From Agromyces sp. NDB4Y10 (GTDB lineage: Bacteria; Actinomycetota; Actinomycetes; Actinomycetales; Microbacteriaceae), in assembly GCF_001620055.1 (NCBI RefSeq), contig NZ_LQGY01000013.1:1-35212 (forward strand): a stretch of DNA of 35,212 nt, written 5' to 3'. Numbering within the stretch: the first letter of the stretch is position 1; the number at the start of each line of letters is the position of its first letter. Shown here piece by piece: positions 15,404-22,098 of the stretch. A program made the translations under genes and the position numbers. The notes below the pieces were generated by a model, which saw only the letters and a program-made list of their open reading frames with translations, made no database searches and was not told the origin of the DNA.

Positions 15404-15745
15404 TCAGCCGCCCGTGCCATGCAACGCCGGCACGATCAGATAGATTCCGAACAGCACGGCCGAGCCGCTCAGTCCGAAGCATATCCACGCCGCGACCACG
15501 GCCGCGCGCTTCTGCGCATCGGTGAGCGGGCTCTTCCTGGCGGCCTTCTCGGCGCGCCTGGCGGCCTTCGCGGCCTGCTCGGGCGTCACGACCGTGATCG
15601 CGTCGGTGAACGTCGCGGGCGCCACCACGGGCGTGCGGCCGCCGACGGTCAGCAGCCGGAGGCCGAGCGCGTAGAGGCTGACGACCACGCCCGCGCCGAG
15701 GAGCGACGCGGCGAGCACGATCACGAACGCCATCCAGTCGATCAC
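15404..15745 (-). CDS. Small two-helix membrane protein coupled to the PiT transporter
   Basis: 113 aa of unknown function. A first membrane helix (about residues 5-28) is followed by a cytoplasmic stretch with KAARRAEKAARK, rich in Lys, Arg and Ala, and a second helix (about 84-106) near the C-terminus. The GTG start at 15745 overlaps the PiT stop codon as GTGA, so translation is probably coupled and the protein may be an accessory or regulatory subunit of the phosphate transporter; that is inference from position. A longer frame in this phase runs back across the PiT gene and is an artefact. Confidence 0.72.
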   Translation of the reverse strand: MIDWMAFVIVLAASLLGAGVVVSLYALGLRLLTVGGRTPVVAPATFTDAITVVTPEQAAKAARRAEKAARKSPLTDAQKRAAVVAAWICFGLSGSAVLFGIYLIVPALHGTGG

Positions 15746-16917
15746 CTGGCCACCTTCTTCGGCTTCGGGTCGCGCTTGATCCTCACGGCGCGACCGGAGT
15801 CGGCGACCTCGCTCAGCACGTTGTGGTGCGACACCTCGTCGCGGCGCGACCACAGGTAGATGCCGCCGATGATCGCCGCGGCGCCGAAGGCCGCGATGAG
15901 CACCCCGGTGACCCCGGTCTGGGCGATCAGCGCGGCGAGCGCGCCCACGCCGCCGGCTGCCGGCAGGGTGAGCAGCCACCCGACGCCGATGCGACCCGCC
16001 GTGCGCCAGCGGACCGTGGAACCACGCCGGCCGAGACCCGATCCGATCACCGAACCCGAGGCGACCTGCGTGGTCGAGAGCGCGAAGCCGAGGTGGCTGG
16101 ACGCGAGGATCGTCGCGGCGGTGGAGGTCTCGGCGGCGAAGCCCTGGGCGGGCTTCACGTCGGTCAGGCCCGTGCCGAGGGTCTTGATGATGCGCCATCC
16201 GCCCATGTACGTACCGAGGGCGATCGCGACGGCGCACGTCACGACGACCCAGAACTCCGGCCCCGAGCCGACCGGCTGCATGCCCACCGAGATCAGGGTC
16301 AGCGTGATGACGCCCATCGTCTTCTGCGCATCGTTCGTGCCGTGCGCGAGCGCCACGAGGGAGCTCGAGAAGATCTGCGCGTACCGGAAGCCGTCGCGTC
16401 CGTCGGGCTTGCCGTCGTGGCGGCGCGTGATCGCGTAGGCGAGCTTGGTGGCGGTGAACGCGACGAGTCCCGCCGTGAGCGGGGCGAGCAGGGCGGGCAG
16501 GATGATCTTCGACATCACCACGCCGCCGTCGATGGCCTGCAGCCCGAAGCCGACGAGCGCGGCGCCGATCAGGCCGCCGAACAGCGCGTGGCTCGACGAC
16601 GAGGGCAGGCCCAGCAGCCACGTGATCATGTTCCACGTGATCGCCCCGATGAGGCCGGCGAAGATGAGCTCGGGCGTGATGAACACGCCGCCCTCGCCCT
16701 CGCGGATGAGCCCGCCCGAGATGGTCTTCGCGACCTCGGTGGACAGGAAGGCGCCGATCAGGTTCAGCACCGCGGCCAGGCCGACGGCGACCTTCGGCCG
16801 GAGCGCCCCGGTGGCGATGGGCGTGGCCATCGCGTTCGCCGTGTCGTGGAACCCGTTCGTGAAGTCGAAGAAGAGCGCCAGCGCGATGACCAGCACGACG
16901 ATGAGAGTGAGATCCAC
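15742..16917 (-). CDS. pit: PiT-family inorganic phosphate transporter
   Basis: Low-affinity phosphate (metal-phosphate) symporter of the inner membrane, 391 aa and about ten helices. The PiT signature FTNGFHDTANAMAT is at residues 19-32. The second family repeat is represented by SLVALAHGTNDAQKTMG, giving the expected internal pseudo-symmetry. The GTG start at 16917 has GGAAAG as a weak ribosome-binding site. The C-terminal 25 residues form a basic cytoplasmic tail. Upstream lies a pair of 11-bp direct repeats, TTCACCTGCTG then TTCACGCAGGA, resembling the PHO box bound by PhoP or RegX3 in actinobacteria, so phosphate-starvation control is likely. The gene is followed by a translationally coupled small membrane protein. 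Confidence 0.92.
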   Translation of the reverse strand: MDLTLIVVLVIALALFFDFTNGFHDTANAMATPIATGALRPKVAVGLAAVLNLIGAFLSTEVAKTISGGLIREGEGGVFITPELIFAGLIGAITWNMITWLLGLPSSSSHALFGGLIGAALVGFGLQAIDGGVVMSKIILPALLAPLTAGLVAFTATKLAYAITRRHDGKPDGRDGFRYAQIFSSSLVALAHGTNDAQKTMGVITLTLISVGMQPVGSGPEFWVVVTCAVAIALGTYMGGWRIIKTLGTGLTDVKPAQGFAAETSTAATILASSHLGFALSTTQVASGSVIGSGLGRRGSTVRWRTAGRIGVGWLLTLPAAGGVGALAALIAQTGVTGVLIAAFGAAAIIGGIYLWSRRDEVSHHNVLSEVADSGRAVRIKRDPKPKKVAR

Positions 16918-16946
16918 CGGCGTCTTTCCGTGAGATCGGGTGAGGG

Positions 16947-16968
16947 ATTCACCTGCTGTTCACGCAGG
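16947..16968 (-). promoter_or_regulatory. PHO-box-like 11-bp direct repeats upstream of pit
   Basis: TTCAC recurs at 16948 and 16959, one 11-bp unit apart, inside units ATTCACCTGCT and GTTCACGCAGG on the plus strand. GTTCACC-type 11-bp repeats are the known binding pattern of PhoP (Streptomyces) and RegX3 (mycobacteria). The site is 30-50 bases before the pit start codon; its orientation is opposite to the gene. Confidence 0.6.
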
Positions 16969-17008
16969 AGGGGTTGCGGATGTCGGCGAGCGCCGAGCCC
17001 CGATGATC

Positions 17009-17506
17009 CTACGCGACGTGATCCCGGTGATCCACCACACTCGCGAGGTCGGCGCCGAAGGTGAAGGTGCGTCGCACGCGGCCGCCGGCGAGCACGCCCG
17101 GCAGCCAGTGCTTCGCGTCGTCCCACATCTCCGCGAACGGCACCCGGTCGACGTCGAACCACTCCGGGTCGAGCTCGTCGGATGCCGCGGGCACGCCCGT
17201 GAACGTGCGCGTGACGAACACGCTCGACTCCTGGCTCCACGCCTCGCGATGCGGGAACAGGTACGTCAACCGCCCGCGCGCCTCGAGGTCGGCGGCGCGG
17301 ACGGTGACGCCCGACTCCTCGTGGACCTCGCGCACGGCCGCCTCGACCGCGGTCTCCCCCGGCTCGAGCTTGCCGCCGAGCCCCACGAAGTACCCGCGTC
17401 CGAGGCCGTGCTTCTTGCGGCCGAGGAGCACCTGCGTGCGGCCCTCGGACTCGCGCAGCAGGTAGCAGACGCAGACCTGCGGCAGCGGCATCCGTGGTTC
17501 GGTCAT
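17009..17506 (-). CDS. Nudix hydrolase (MutT/MTH1-like)
   Basis: 165 aa hydrolase of nucleoside-diphosphate-linked compounds, probably 8-oxo-dGTP or another oxidised nucleotide. The Nudix box is complete: GKLEPGETAVEAAVREVHEE then SGV, with the GX5EX7REUXEEXGU spacing. YFVGLGGKLEPGE and the C-terminal WFDVDRVPFAEMWDD stretch with HWLP resemble MTH1-type 8-oxo-dGTP diphosphatases. The ATG is four bases after the phosphofructokinase stop, on the same strand, so the two form an operon; no functional link is evident. There is no clear ribosome-binding site, and coupled translation is likely. Confidence 0.9.
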   Translation of the reverse strand: MTEPRMPLPQVCVCYLLRESEGRTQVLLGRKKHGLGRGYFVGLGGKLEPGETAVEAAVREVHEESGVTVRAADLEARGRLTYLFPHREAWSQESSVFVTRTFTGVPAASDELDPEWFDVDRVPFAEMWDDAKHWLPGVLAGGRVRRTFTFGADLASVVDHRDHVA

Positions 17507-17510
17507 CGGC

Positions 17511-18548
17511 TCAGCCGAAGAGGATCTTCGCCTCGTCGTAGCGCGACTGCGGCACCAGGTTGAGCCCGCCGGTCGCCTCGGCGATCGTGACCCGGGCGAT
17601 GTCGGTGCCGCGCAGGGTGACCATGCTGCCCCACGCCCGGTCGACGGCGGCGTCGACCGCGGCCATGCCGAGGCGGGTCGCGAGGACCCGGTCGTACGCC
17701 GAGGGCGCGCCGCCGCGCTGGATGTGCCCGAGCACGGTGTGGCGCGACTCGATGCCGGTGCGCTCCTCGATCATCGGCGCGAGCTTCTCGGCGATGCCGC
17801 CGAGACGCGGACGGTTGAACGCGTCGAGCCCGAGGTGCGAGTGCGCCTCCTCCATCGTGTCGAGCTTGAAGCCCTCGGCGACGACGATGAGGGGCGCGCG
17901 GCCGCGGTCGCGGACCGACTTGACGTAGTGGCAGATCTCGTCGATGCCCATGGGCTGCTCGGGGATGAGGATGGCGTGCGCGCCGCCCGCCATGCCCGAG
18001 TGCAGCGCGATCCAGCCGACGTGCCGGCCCATGACCTCGAGGACCATCGCGCGGTTGTGCGACTCGGCCGTGGTGCGCAGTCGGTCGATCGCCTCGGTCG
18101 CGATCTCGACGGCCGTGTCGAAGCCGAAGGAGTAGTCGGTCGCGGCGAGGTCGTTGTCGATGGTCTTGGGCACGCCGATCACCGGGAGCCCGCCCTCGTC
18201 GACCAGCCGCCGGGCGGCCGTGAGGGTGCCCTCACCGCCGATCGCGATGATCGCGTCGATGCCCTCAGCCTCGAGCATGCGACGGATGTTGTCGGGTCCA
18301 CCGTTCTCGCCCTCGAACGGGTTGGTGCGGCTCGAGCCGAGGATGGTGCCGCCCTGCTTCGACAGGCCGCGCACGTCGTGGCGCGTGATGGGCATGATGT
18401 CGCCCTCGACGACGCCGCGCCATCCCCACCGGAACCCGACGAACTCGGCCTCGTGCGTGATGACGCCCTTCAGGACGGCGCCGCGGATGACCGCGTTGAG
18501 GCCGGGGCAGTCGCCGCCGCTCGTGAGAATGCCGATCTTCATGACCAC
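17511..18548 (-). CDS. pfkA: 6-phosphofructokinase
   Basis: Phosphorylates fructose 6-phosphate to fructose 1,6-bisphosphate, the committed glycolytic step. It is 345 aa, of the actinobacterial group III type. TSGGDCPGLNAVIRG opens the protein, PKTIDNDL and VLEVMGRHVGWIAL carry catalytic and substrate residues, and HIQRGG and RLG follow. The phosphoryl-donor loop reads IGGEGTL. The glycine after E is the ATP-type residue (the position called 104 in E. coli), while Lys in PKTIDND is the residue usual in PPi-dependent enzymes and group III enzymes. ATP use is more likely, but PPi cannot be ruled out. The GTG at 18548 has AGGAG seven bases upstream; ATG at 18542 (MKIGILTSGG) is an alternative start. 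Confidence 0.93.
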   Translation of the reverse strand: MVMKIGILTSGGDCPGLNAVIRGAVLKGVITHEAEFVGFRWGWRGVVEGDIMPITRHDVRGLSKQGGTILGSSRTNPFEGENGGPDNIRRMLEAEGIDAIIAIGGEGTLTAARRLVDEGGLPVIGVPKTIDNDLAATDYSFGFDTAVEIATEAIDRLRTTAESHNRAMVLEVMGRHVGWIALHSGMAGGAHAILIPEQPMGIDEICHYVKSVRDRGRAPLIVVAEGFKLDTMEEAHSHLGLDAFNRPRLGGIAEKLAPMIEERTGIESRHTVLGHIQRGGAPSAYDRVLATRLGMAAVDAAVDRAWGSMVTLRGTDIARVTIAEATGGLNLVPQSRYDEAKILFG

Positions 18549-18569
18549 TGGTTGACTCCTCGTGAGGTG

Positions 18570-18609
18570 GACGTTCGCGGGGATGCCGCTTCATCGAGGC
18601 GCGAACGTC
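18570..18609 (-). promoter_or_regulatory. 10-bp inverted repeat in the pfkA leader
   Basis: GACGTTCGCG at 18570-18579 and CGCGAACGTC at 18600-18609 are exact reverse complements separated by 20 bases. With transcription starting near 18607 the repeat spans the 5' end of the mRNA, so it may act as an operator at +1 or as a leader stem-loop. Its loop holds a GGATGCCGC word. Confidence 0.5.
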
Positions 18610-18613
18610 GAGG

Positions 18614-18619
18614 AGTCTA
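18614..18619 (-). promoter_or_regulatory. -10 element (TAGACT) of pfkA
   Basis: TAGACT on the minus strand matches TAnnnT and places the start of transcription near 18607, about 59 bases before the GTG. The -35 region (CGGACG at 17-18 bases) is poor. Confidence 0.5.
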
Positions 18620-18627
18620 GCGGGGCC

Positions 18628-18669
18628 CGCGGCATCCGTCCGCGCCGATGACGGGGAGCGGATGCCGCG
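18628..18669 (-). terminator. Hairpin of inverted GGATGCCGC words after the helicase gene
   Basis: Arms 18628-18638 and 18659-18669 pair perfectly over 11 bp around a 20-base loop. The right arm begins ten bases past the helicase stop codon on the minus strand, and the whole precedes the pfkA promoter. Confidence 0.55.
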
Positions 18670-18678
18670 CGACCGCCG

Positions 18679-20802
18679 CTACAGGGCGCCGTCGAGCGCC
18701 TGGCGCAGCAGGTGCTGCAGCGCGTCGAGCTGCACCGAGTCGGCCGAGCCCGGCTCCACGTCGAGCCCGTCGAGCGCCCGCAGGGCGAGGCCCTGCTTCT
18801 GGTCGATGAGCTCGGCGATGCGCGCGTCGACCGTGTGGGCGGCGATGATGCGCCACGCGGTGACGGGCTCGTCCTGGCCGATGCGGTGCACGCGGTCGAT
18901 CGCCTGCGTCTGCTCCGCCGCGGTCCAGCTGAGCTCGGCGAGCACGACGTTCGACGCCGCCTGGAGGTTCACGCCGACGCCCGCCGCGGTGAGCGAGGCC
19001 ACCGCGATCGAGACCTCGGGGTCGGAGTTGAACGCGTCGATCGCGTGCTGGCGGGCGATCGCGGTCTGGTCGCCGCGGATCGATACCGTGCGCAGCTCGC
19101 GGGCGGCGAACGCCGCCTCGGCCTGGTCCATGACGTCGATGTGCTTGGCGAAGAACACGACCTTGCCGGCCGAGCGGGCCAGCTGGGCGGCGTAGTCGGC
19201 CGCGAGGCCGGCCTTCGCCTGGCCGATGCGACGCACCATGGTGAAGACGTTCTCGCCCGACTTGGCCGACTTCGACTCCTCGAGCTCCGAGAGGGCGACC
19301 GCGCGGATGAACTGGTCGCGCTCGAGCTCGTCGAGGTCGCCGACACGGAGCTTGCGCGACTCGACGAGTGCGCGGAAGCGGTTCGCGAGGCGGTGGCCGA
19401 GCTCGCGCTCGGCGGCGCGGATCGACCGGCCGACCTCGTCGTCGAGTTCGACAGGCAGGTCGGCGATGCGCTTCTCGGGCAGGTCGGCGGCGACGTCGAC
19501 CTTGCGGCGGCGCACGATGCCGAGGTCGATGACGATGCGGCGCGCCTCGGCGTAGAAGCCCTGGTCGGCCGGCGTCAGCCCGGTCTCCTCGAGCCTGCCG
19601 AGCAGCTCGGGCGACGGACGGTCCCCGTCGATCCAGCCGAGGAACTGCCAGATCGCACGGAAGTCGTCGACATCGTTGATGAGCGGGGTGCCGGTGAGGG
19701 CGAGCAGCAGCGGGTCGCCGCCCGGGGTGTTCCGGCGGATGCGGTCGGCGAGCGCGAGCACGTTGCGCGAGCGCTGCGACTGCAGGTTCTTGATGAAGTG
19801 CGCCTCGTCCACGACCATGCCGCGGAAGCCCAGAGTGGACAGCCACGCCATGTGGCGGTCGAGGACGTCGTAGTTCACGACGATCACGTCGGCGAAGGCG
19901 TCCACGCCGTCGCCGTCGCCGTGGATGACGGTCGCGCGGCGGTGCGGGGTCCAGCGCTCGACCTCGCGGGCCCAGTTCATCTTCACGACGTTCGGCACGA
20001 CGGCCAGCAGCGGGTAGGCGCCGGCGACGGAGGCCGCGAGGACCGACTGCGCGGTCTTGCCGAGTCCGGGCTCGTCGGCGAGGAGGAACCGCCGGTGACC
20101 CTGGCGTGCCGCCTCGACGAACCGCGCCTGGTGCGGCATCAGCTCGAGCCCGCGCGGGGCGAGCCGGTCGATCCGCGGCGGCTCGGGCAGCGCCATGGAC
20201 GCGGCCTGGCCGCCGGACCCGGACTCGAACGACTTGAACAGGGGCCCGAGCAGCTCCCAGTTCGCGAGCCGCCGGACCGGGACGGTGGGCTGCGCGGTGC
20301 GCGAGAAGTCGGGCGCGAGGAACGGGCTGGCCAATTGGCGCGCCTTGACCGAGCGCGGGATCACCTGGTTCTCGGCGATCTCCGGCCGCGGCTCGGGCTC
20401 GCGGACGATGATGAGCTCGTCCTCGCTGAGCTCGGCGCCCGACTCGAGCAGCCAGTCGCGGCGGAACCGCTGCGCGACCGTGGAGATCGAGGCGTCCGGC
20501 TCGAGGAGCGTGATCAGGCTCGTGTCGCGTGCCGCGGTCTTCGCGAGGATCTGCGCGATGCCGTCGAGGCGCTTCAGCAGCTCGGCGCGCGCGGCGTCGC
20601 CGAGCTCGGCGTCGCCCTTCACGCGGGCGCGCTCCTCGCGCATGAGCAGCGCGATGACCTGGAACTTCGTGCGGTTGGTGGGTCCCAGCTTGTTCTTCTG
20701 GGCCTTCTGCTCGACCTCGCGGACCTTCCGCGCGAGGATCGGGATGATGGGCGCGTCGTCGTCACGCGAACGCGTGCGCTGCCGCTGCCTCGTCTGGGCC
20801 AA
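18679..20802 (-). CDS. SNF2-family DEAD/DEAH helicase
   Basis: ATP-dependent double-stranded nucleic-acid translocase of the SNF2 superfamily 2 group, 707 aa from a TTG start. An N-terminal region of about 200 residues is rich in Lys, Glu and Arg. The helicase core follows with Walker A DEPGLGKTAQS, DEAH box VDEAHFIKN, motif III LLALTGTPLIND, and in the second RecA lobe motif V-VI ending QAIDRVHRIGQDEPV. Acting alone, it could remodel protein-DNA or R-loop complexes; no restriction or defence partner is adjacent. The TTG at 20802 follows GGGGAGG. A longer frame to a GTG at 20991 is unlikely because the promoter -10 TAGAAT at 20992-20997 would start transcription inside it. A leader of about 180 bases results. 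Confidence 0.85.
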   Translation of the reverse strand: MAQTRQRQRTRSRDDDAPIIPILARKVREVEQKAQKNKLGPTNRTKFQVIALLMREERARVKGDAELGDAARAELLKRLDGIAQILAKTAARDTSLITLLEPDASISTVAQRFRRDWLLESGAELSEDELIIVREPEPRPEIAENQVIPRSVKARQLASPFLAPDFSRTAQPTVPVRRLANWELLGPLFKSFESGSGGQAASMALPEPPRIDRLAPRGLELMPHQARFVEAARQGHRRFLLADEPGLGKTAQSVLAASVAGAYPLLAVVPNVVKMNWAREVERWTPHRRATVIHGDGDGVDAFADVIVVNYDVLDRHMAWLSTLGFRGMVVDEAHFIKNLQSQRSRNVLALADRIRRNTPGGDPLLLALTGTPLINDVDDFRAIWQFLGWIDGDRPSPELLGRLEETGLTPADQGFYAEARRIVIDLGIVRRRKVDVAADLPEKRIADLPVELDDEVGRSIRAAERELGHRLANRFRALVESRKLRVGDLDELERDQFIRAVALSELEESKSAKSGENVFTMVRRIGQAKAGLAADYAAQLARSAGKVVFFAKHIDVMDQAEAAFAARELRTVSIRGDQTAIARQHAIDAFNSDPEVSIAVASLTAAGVGVNLQAASNVVLAELSWTAAEQTQAIDRVHRIGQDEPVTAWRIIAAHTVDARIAELIDQKQGLALRALDGLDVEPGSADSVQLDALQHLLRQALDGAL

Positions 20803-20991
20803 TGGTCCTCCCCTGTCTGGGCCCGATGCGAACGGGCTCCCCCGACCACCGGCGTGGTGGCCCGCACCGCCGCCGGACGGGCTCGATCGTCGAGGCCGTC
20901 GTCGCGGTGCGCCGAATCCGGAAGCCGAGCATGGCGGGGCGAGTTCCCCCAGCCGTCGGACCGAAGAACGGATCCGTCGGGCGCCTCGCAC

Positions 20992-21022
20992 ATTCTACGC
21001 GTCGTCGAGGGGTCCGCGCCAA
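20992..21022 (-). promoter_or_regulatory. Promoter of the SNF2-helicase gene
   Basis: Minus-strand -10 TAGAAT (20992-20997) and -35 TTGGCG (21017-21022) with a 19-base spacer. It sits just past the ZIP-transporter stop. The remaining gap 20803-20990 is an apparently untranslated leader in which I see no other feature. Confidence 0.5.
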
Positions 21023-21031
21023 TGGGCGCGT

Positions 21032-21763
21032 TCAGACGCCCTGGTGCACCGCGTAGCCGGCGAGGAATCCGAGCGTGGCGAGCAGTCCCGTGAACTCGTG
21101 CGCCGTGCGGAACGCGTCGGGGATCATCGTGTCGCAGATCATCGCGAGGATGGCTCCGGCGGCGATCGCGGTCACGAAGGCGGTCACCGCGCCCGAGGCG
21201 TCGTCGAGCACGACGAACCCGCCGATGGCCGCGAGCGCGCAGGCGAGCGCGATCCCCGCCCACAGCAGCATCGTCCAGCGCGCCGACCGCCCCGACGCCT
21301 TGAGCTCGGCGGTCGAGCTCAGCCCCTCGGGCACGTTCGAGATGACGATCGCGAGGAGGACCGGCACGCTCACCCCCGACCCGCCCACCATGCTGAGCCC
21401 CAGGACCGCCGACTCGGGGATGCCGTCGAGGAGGGCTCCGACGGCGATGCCCGTGCCGGTGCCCGGTGCTTCGCCGCGCCCGCGCGGGTTGCGCTGGTCG
21501 AACCGGTCGAGCAGCCGGTTGGCGAGCACGTACGCGATCGCCCCCGCGCCGAAGCCGAGCACGGTCGGTCCGAGGCCGCCCTCGGCCTGCGCCTCGAGCA
21601 CCAGGTCGAACGCGAGGGCGGAGATGAGGACGCCCGCGCCGAAGGCCATGGTGCCCGCGACGATGCGGCGGGGCACGTCGACGAGCCAGGCCACGACGGC
21701 GCCCGCGAGCAGCGCACCGCCCGCGGCGAGCCCGGCCAGTGCCGCCCATCCCCACTCCGGCAT
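21032..21763 (-). CDS. ZIP-family metal transporter
   Basis: 243 aa membrane protein with about eight helices, related to the ZIP zinc/iron importers and ZupT. The two metal-site helices read LLDGIPESAV and ISNVPEGLSS. These keep the proline and glutamate of the classical HNxPEG and HxxPE motifs but replace both histidines, with aspartate and serine. This is a bacterial ZIP branch I believe to be widespread, whose substrate is not settled. The loop between helices 3 and 4 is short and lacks the His-rich stretch of many ZIPs. The ATG at 21763 is preceded at exactly six bases by TAGGCT, so the mRNA is probably leaderless. The gene diverges from the small acidic protein. Confidence 0.82.
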   Translation of the reverse strand: MPEWGWAALAGLAAGGALLAGAVVAWLVDVPRRIVAGTMAFGAGVLISALAFDLVLEAQAEGGLGPTVLGFGAGAIAYVLANRLLDRFDQRNPRGRGEAPGTGTGIAVGALLDGIPESAVLGLSMVGGSGVSVPVLLAIVISNVPEGLSSTAELKASGRSARWTMLLWAGIALACALAAIGGFVVLDDASGAVTAFVTAIAAGAILAMICDTMIPDAFRTAHEFTGLLATLGFLAGYAVHQGV

Positions 21764-21769
21764 GGCCGC

Positions 21770-21775
21770 AGCCTA
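21770..21775 (-). promoter_or_regulatory. -10 element TAGGCT for a leaderless ZIP transcript
   Basis: TAGGCT on the minus strand, six bases before the ATG at 21763; no ribosome-binding site. Confidence 0.55.
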
Positions 21776-21837
21776 CGCCGCCGGGCCCCTGCGACCCGGG
21801 ACGACGTCCCGCCCTGTCGCCGTGCGCCGCCGGGGGC

Positions 21838-21843
21838 TAGGCT
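21838..21843 (+). promoter_or_regulatory. -10 element TAGGCT for a leaderless small-protein transcript
   Basis: TAGGCT six bases before the ATG at 21850; no ribosome-binding site. The same hexamer drives the divergent ZIP gene. Confidence 0.55.
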
Positions 21844-21849
21844 CGCAGC

Positions 21850-22077
21850 ATGGACGAGTCGACGCAGTTCGGCGAGGGTCTCGCCGACGATCACGAGTTC
21901 GAGGTCGCACAGGACGGCGAGATCCCCGCCGAGGCCGATCTCGACGCCGCAGCCGCGGACGCCGACGAGCGTCCGGTGGGCGACGACACCGACGACGAGG
22001 TCGTCGGCATCGACGAGGAGCGCCGCGTGCCGCTGCCCGACGAGCCCGGGCCGGGTTCCTCCGCCGACGAGGAGTGA
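21850..22077 (+). CDS. Small highly acidic protein
   Basis: 75 aa, unrecognised. More than a third of the residues are Asp or Glu and only a handful are basic, so the pI is very low. There is no cysteine, no membrane helix and no hydrophobic core, which suggests an intrinsically disordered protein, perhaps a DNA mimic, a chaperone-like partner or a metal buffer; none of these is shown. The gene is supported by its leaderless promoter, by G/C codon bias in third positions, and by its placement between two well-defined genes. It converges on the DUF2207 gene, with 21 bases between stops. Confidence 0.65.
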   Translation: MDESTQFGEGLADDHEFEVAQDGEIPAEADLDAAAADADERPVGDDTDDEVVGIDEERRVPLPDEPGPGSSADEE

Positions 22078-22098
22078 CCGCCGCGGCGGCCGGCGCGG

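Noticed and set aside
20803..20993. An extended start for the SNF2 helicase (GTG at 20991).
   Set aside because: The extension is Arg/Gly/Pro-rich with no ribosome-binding site, and a good TAGAAT -10 would start transcription downstream of that GTG.
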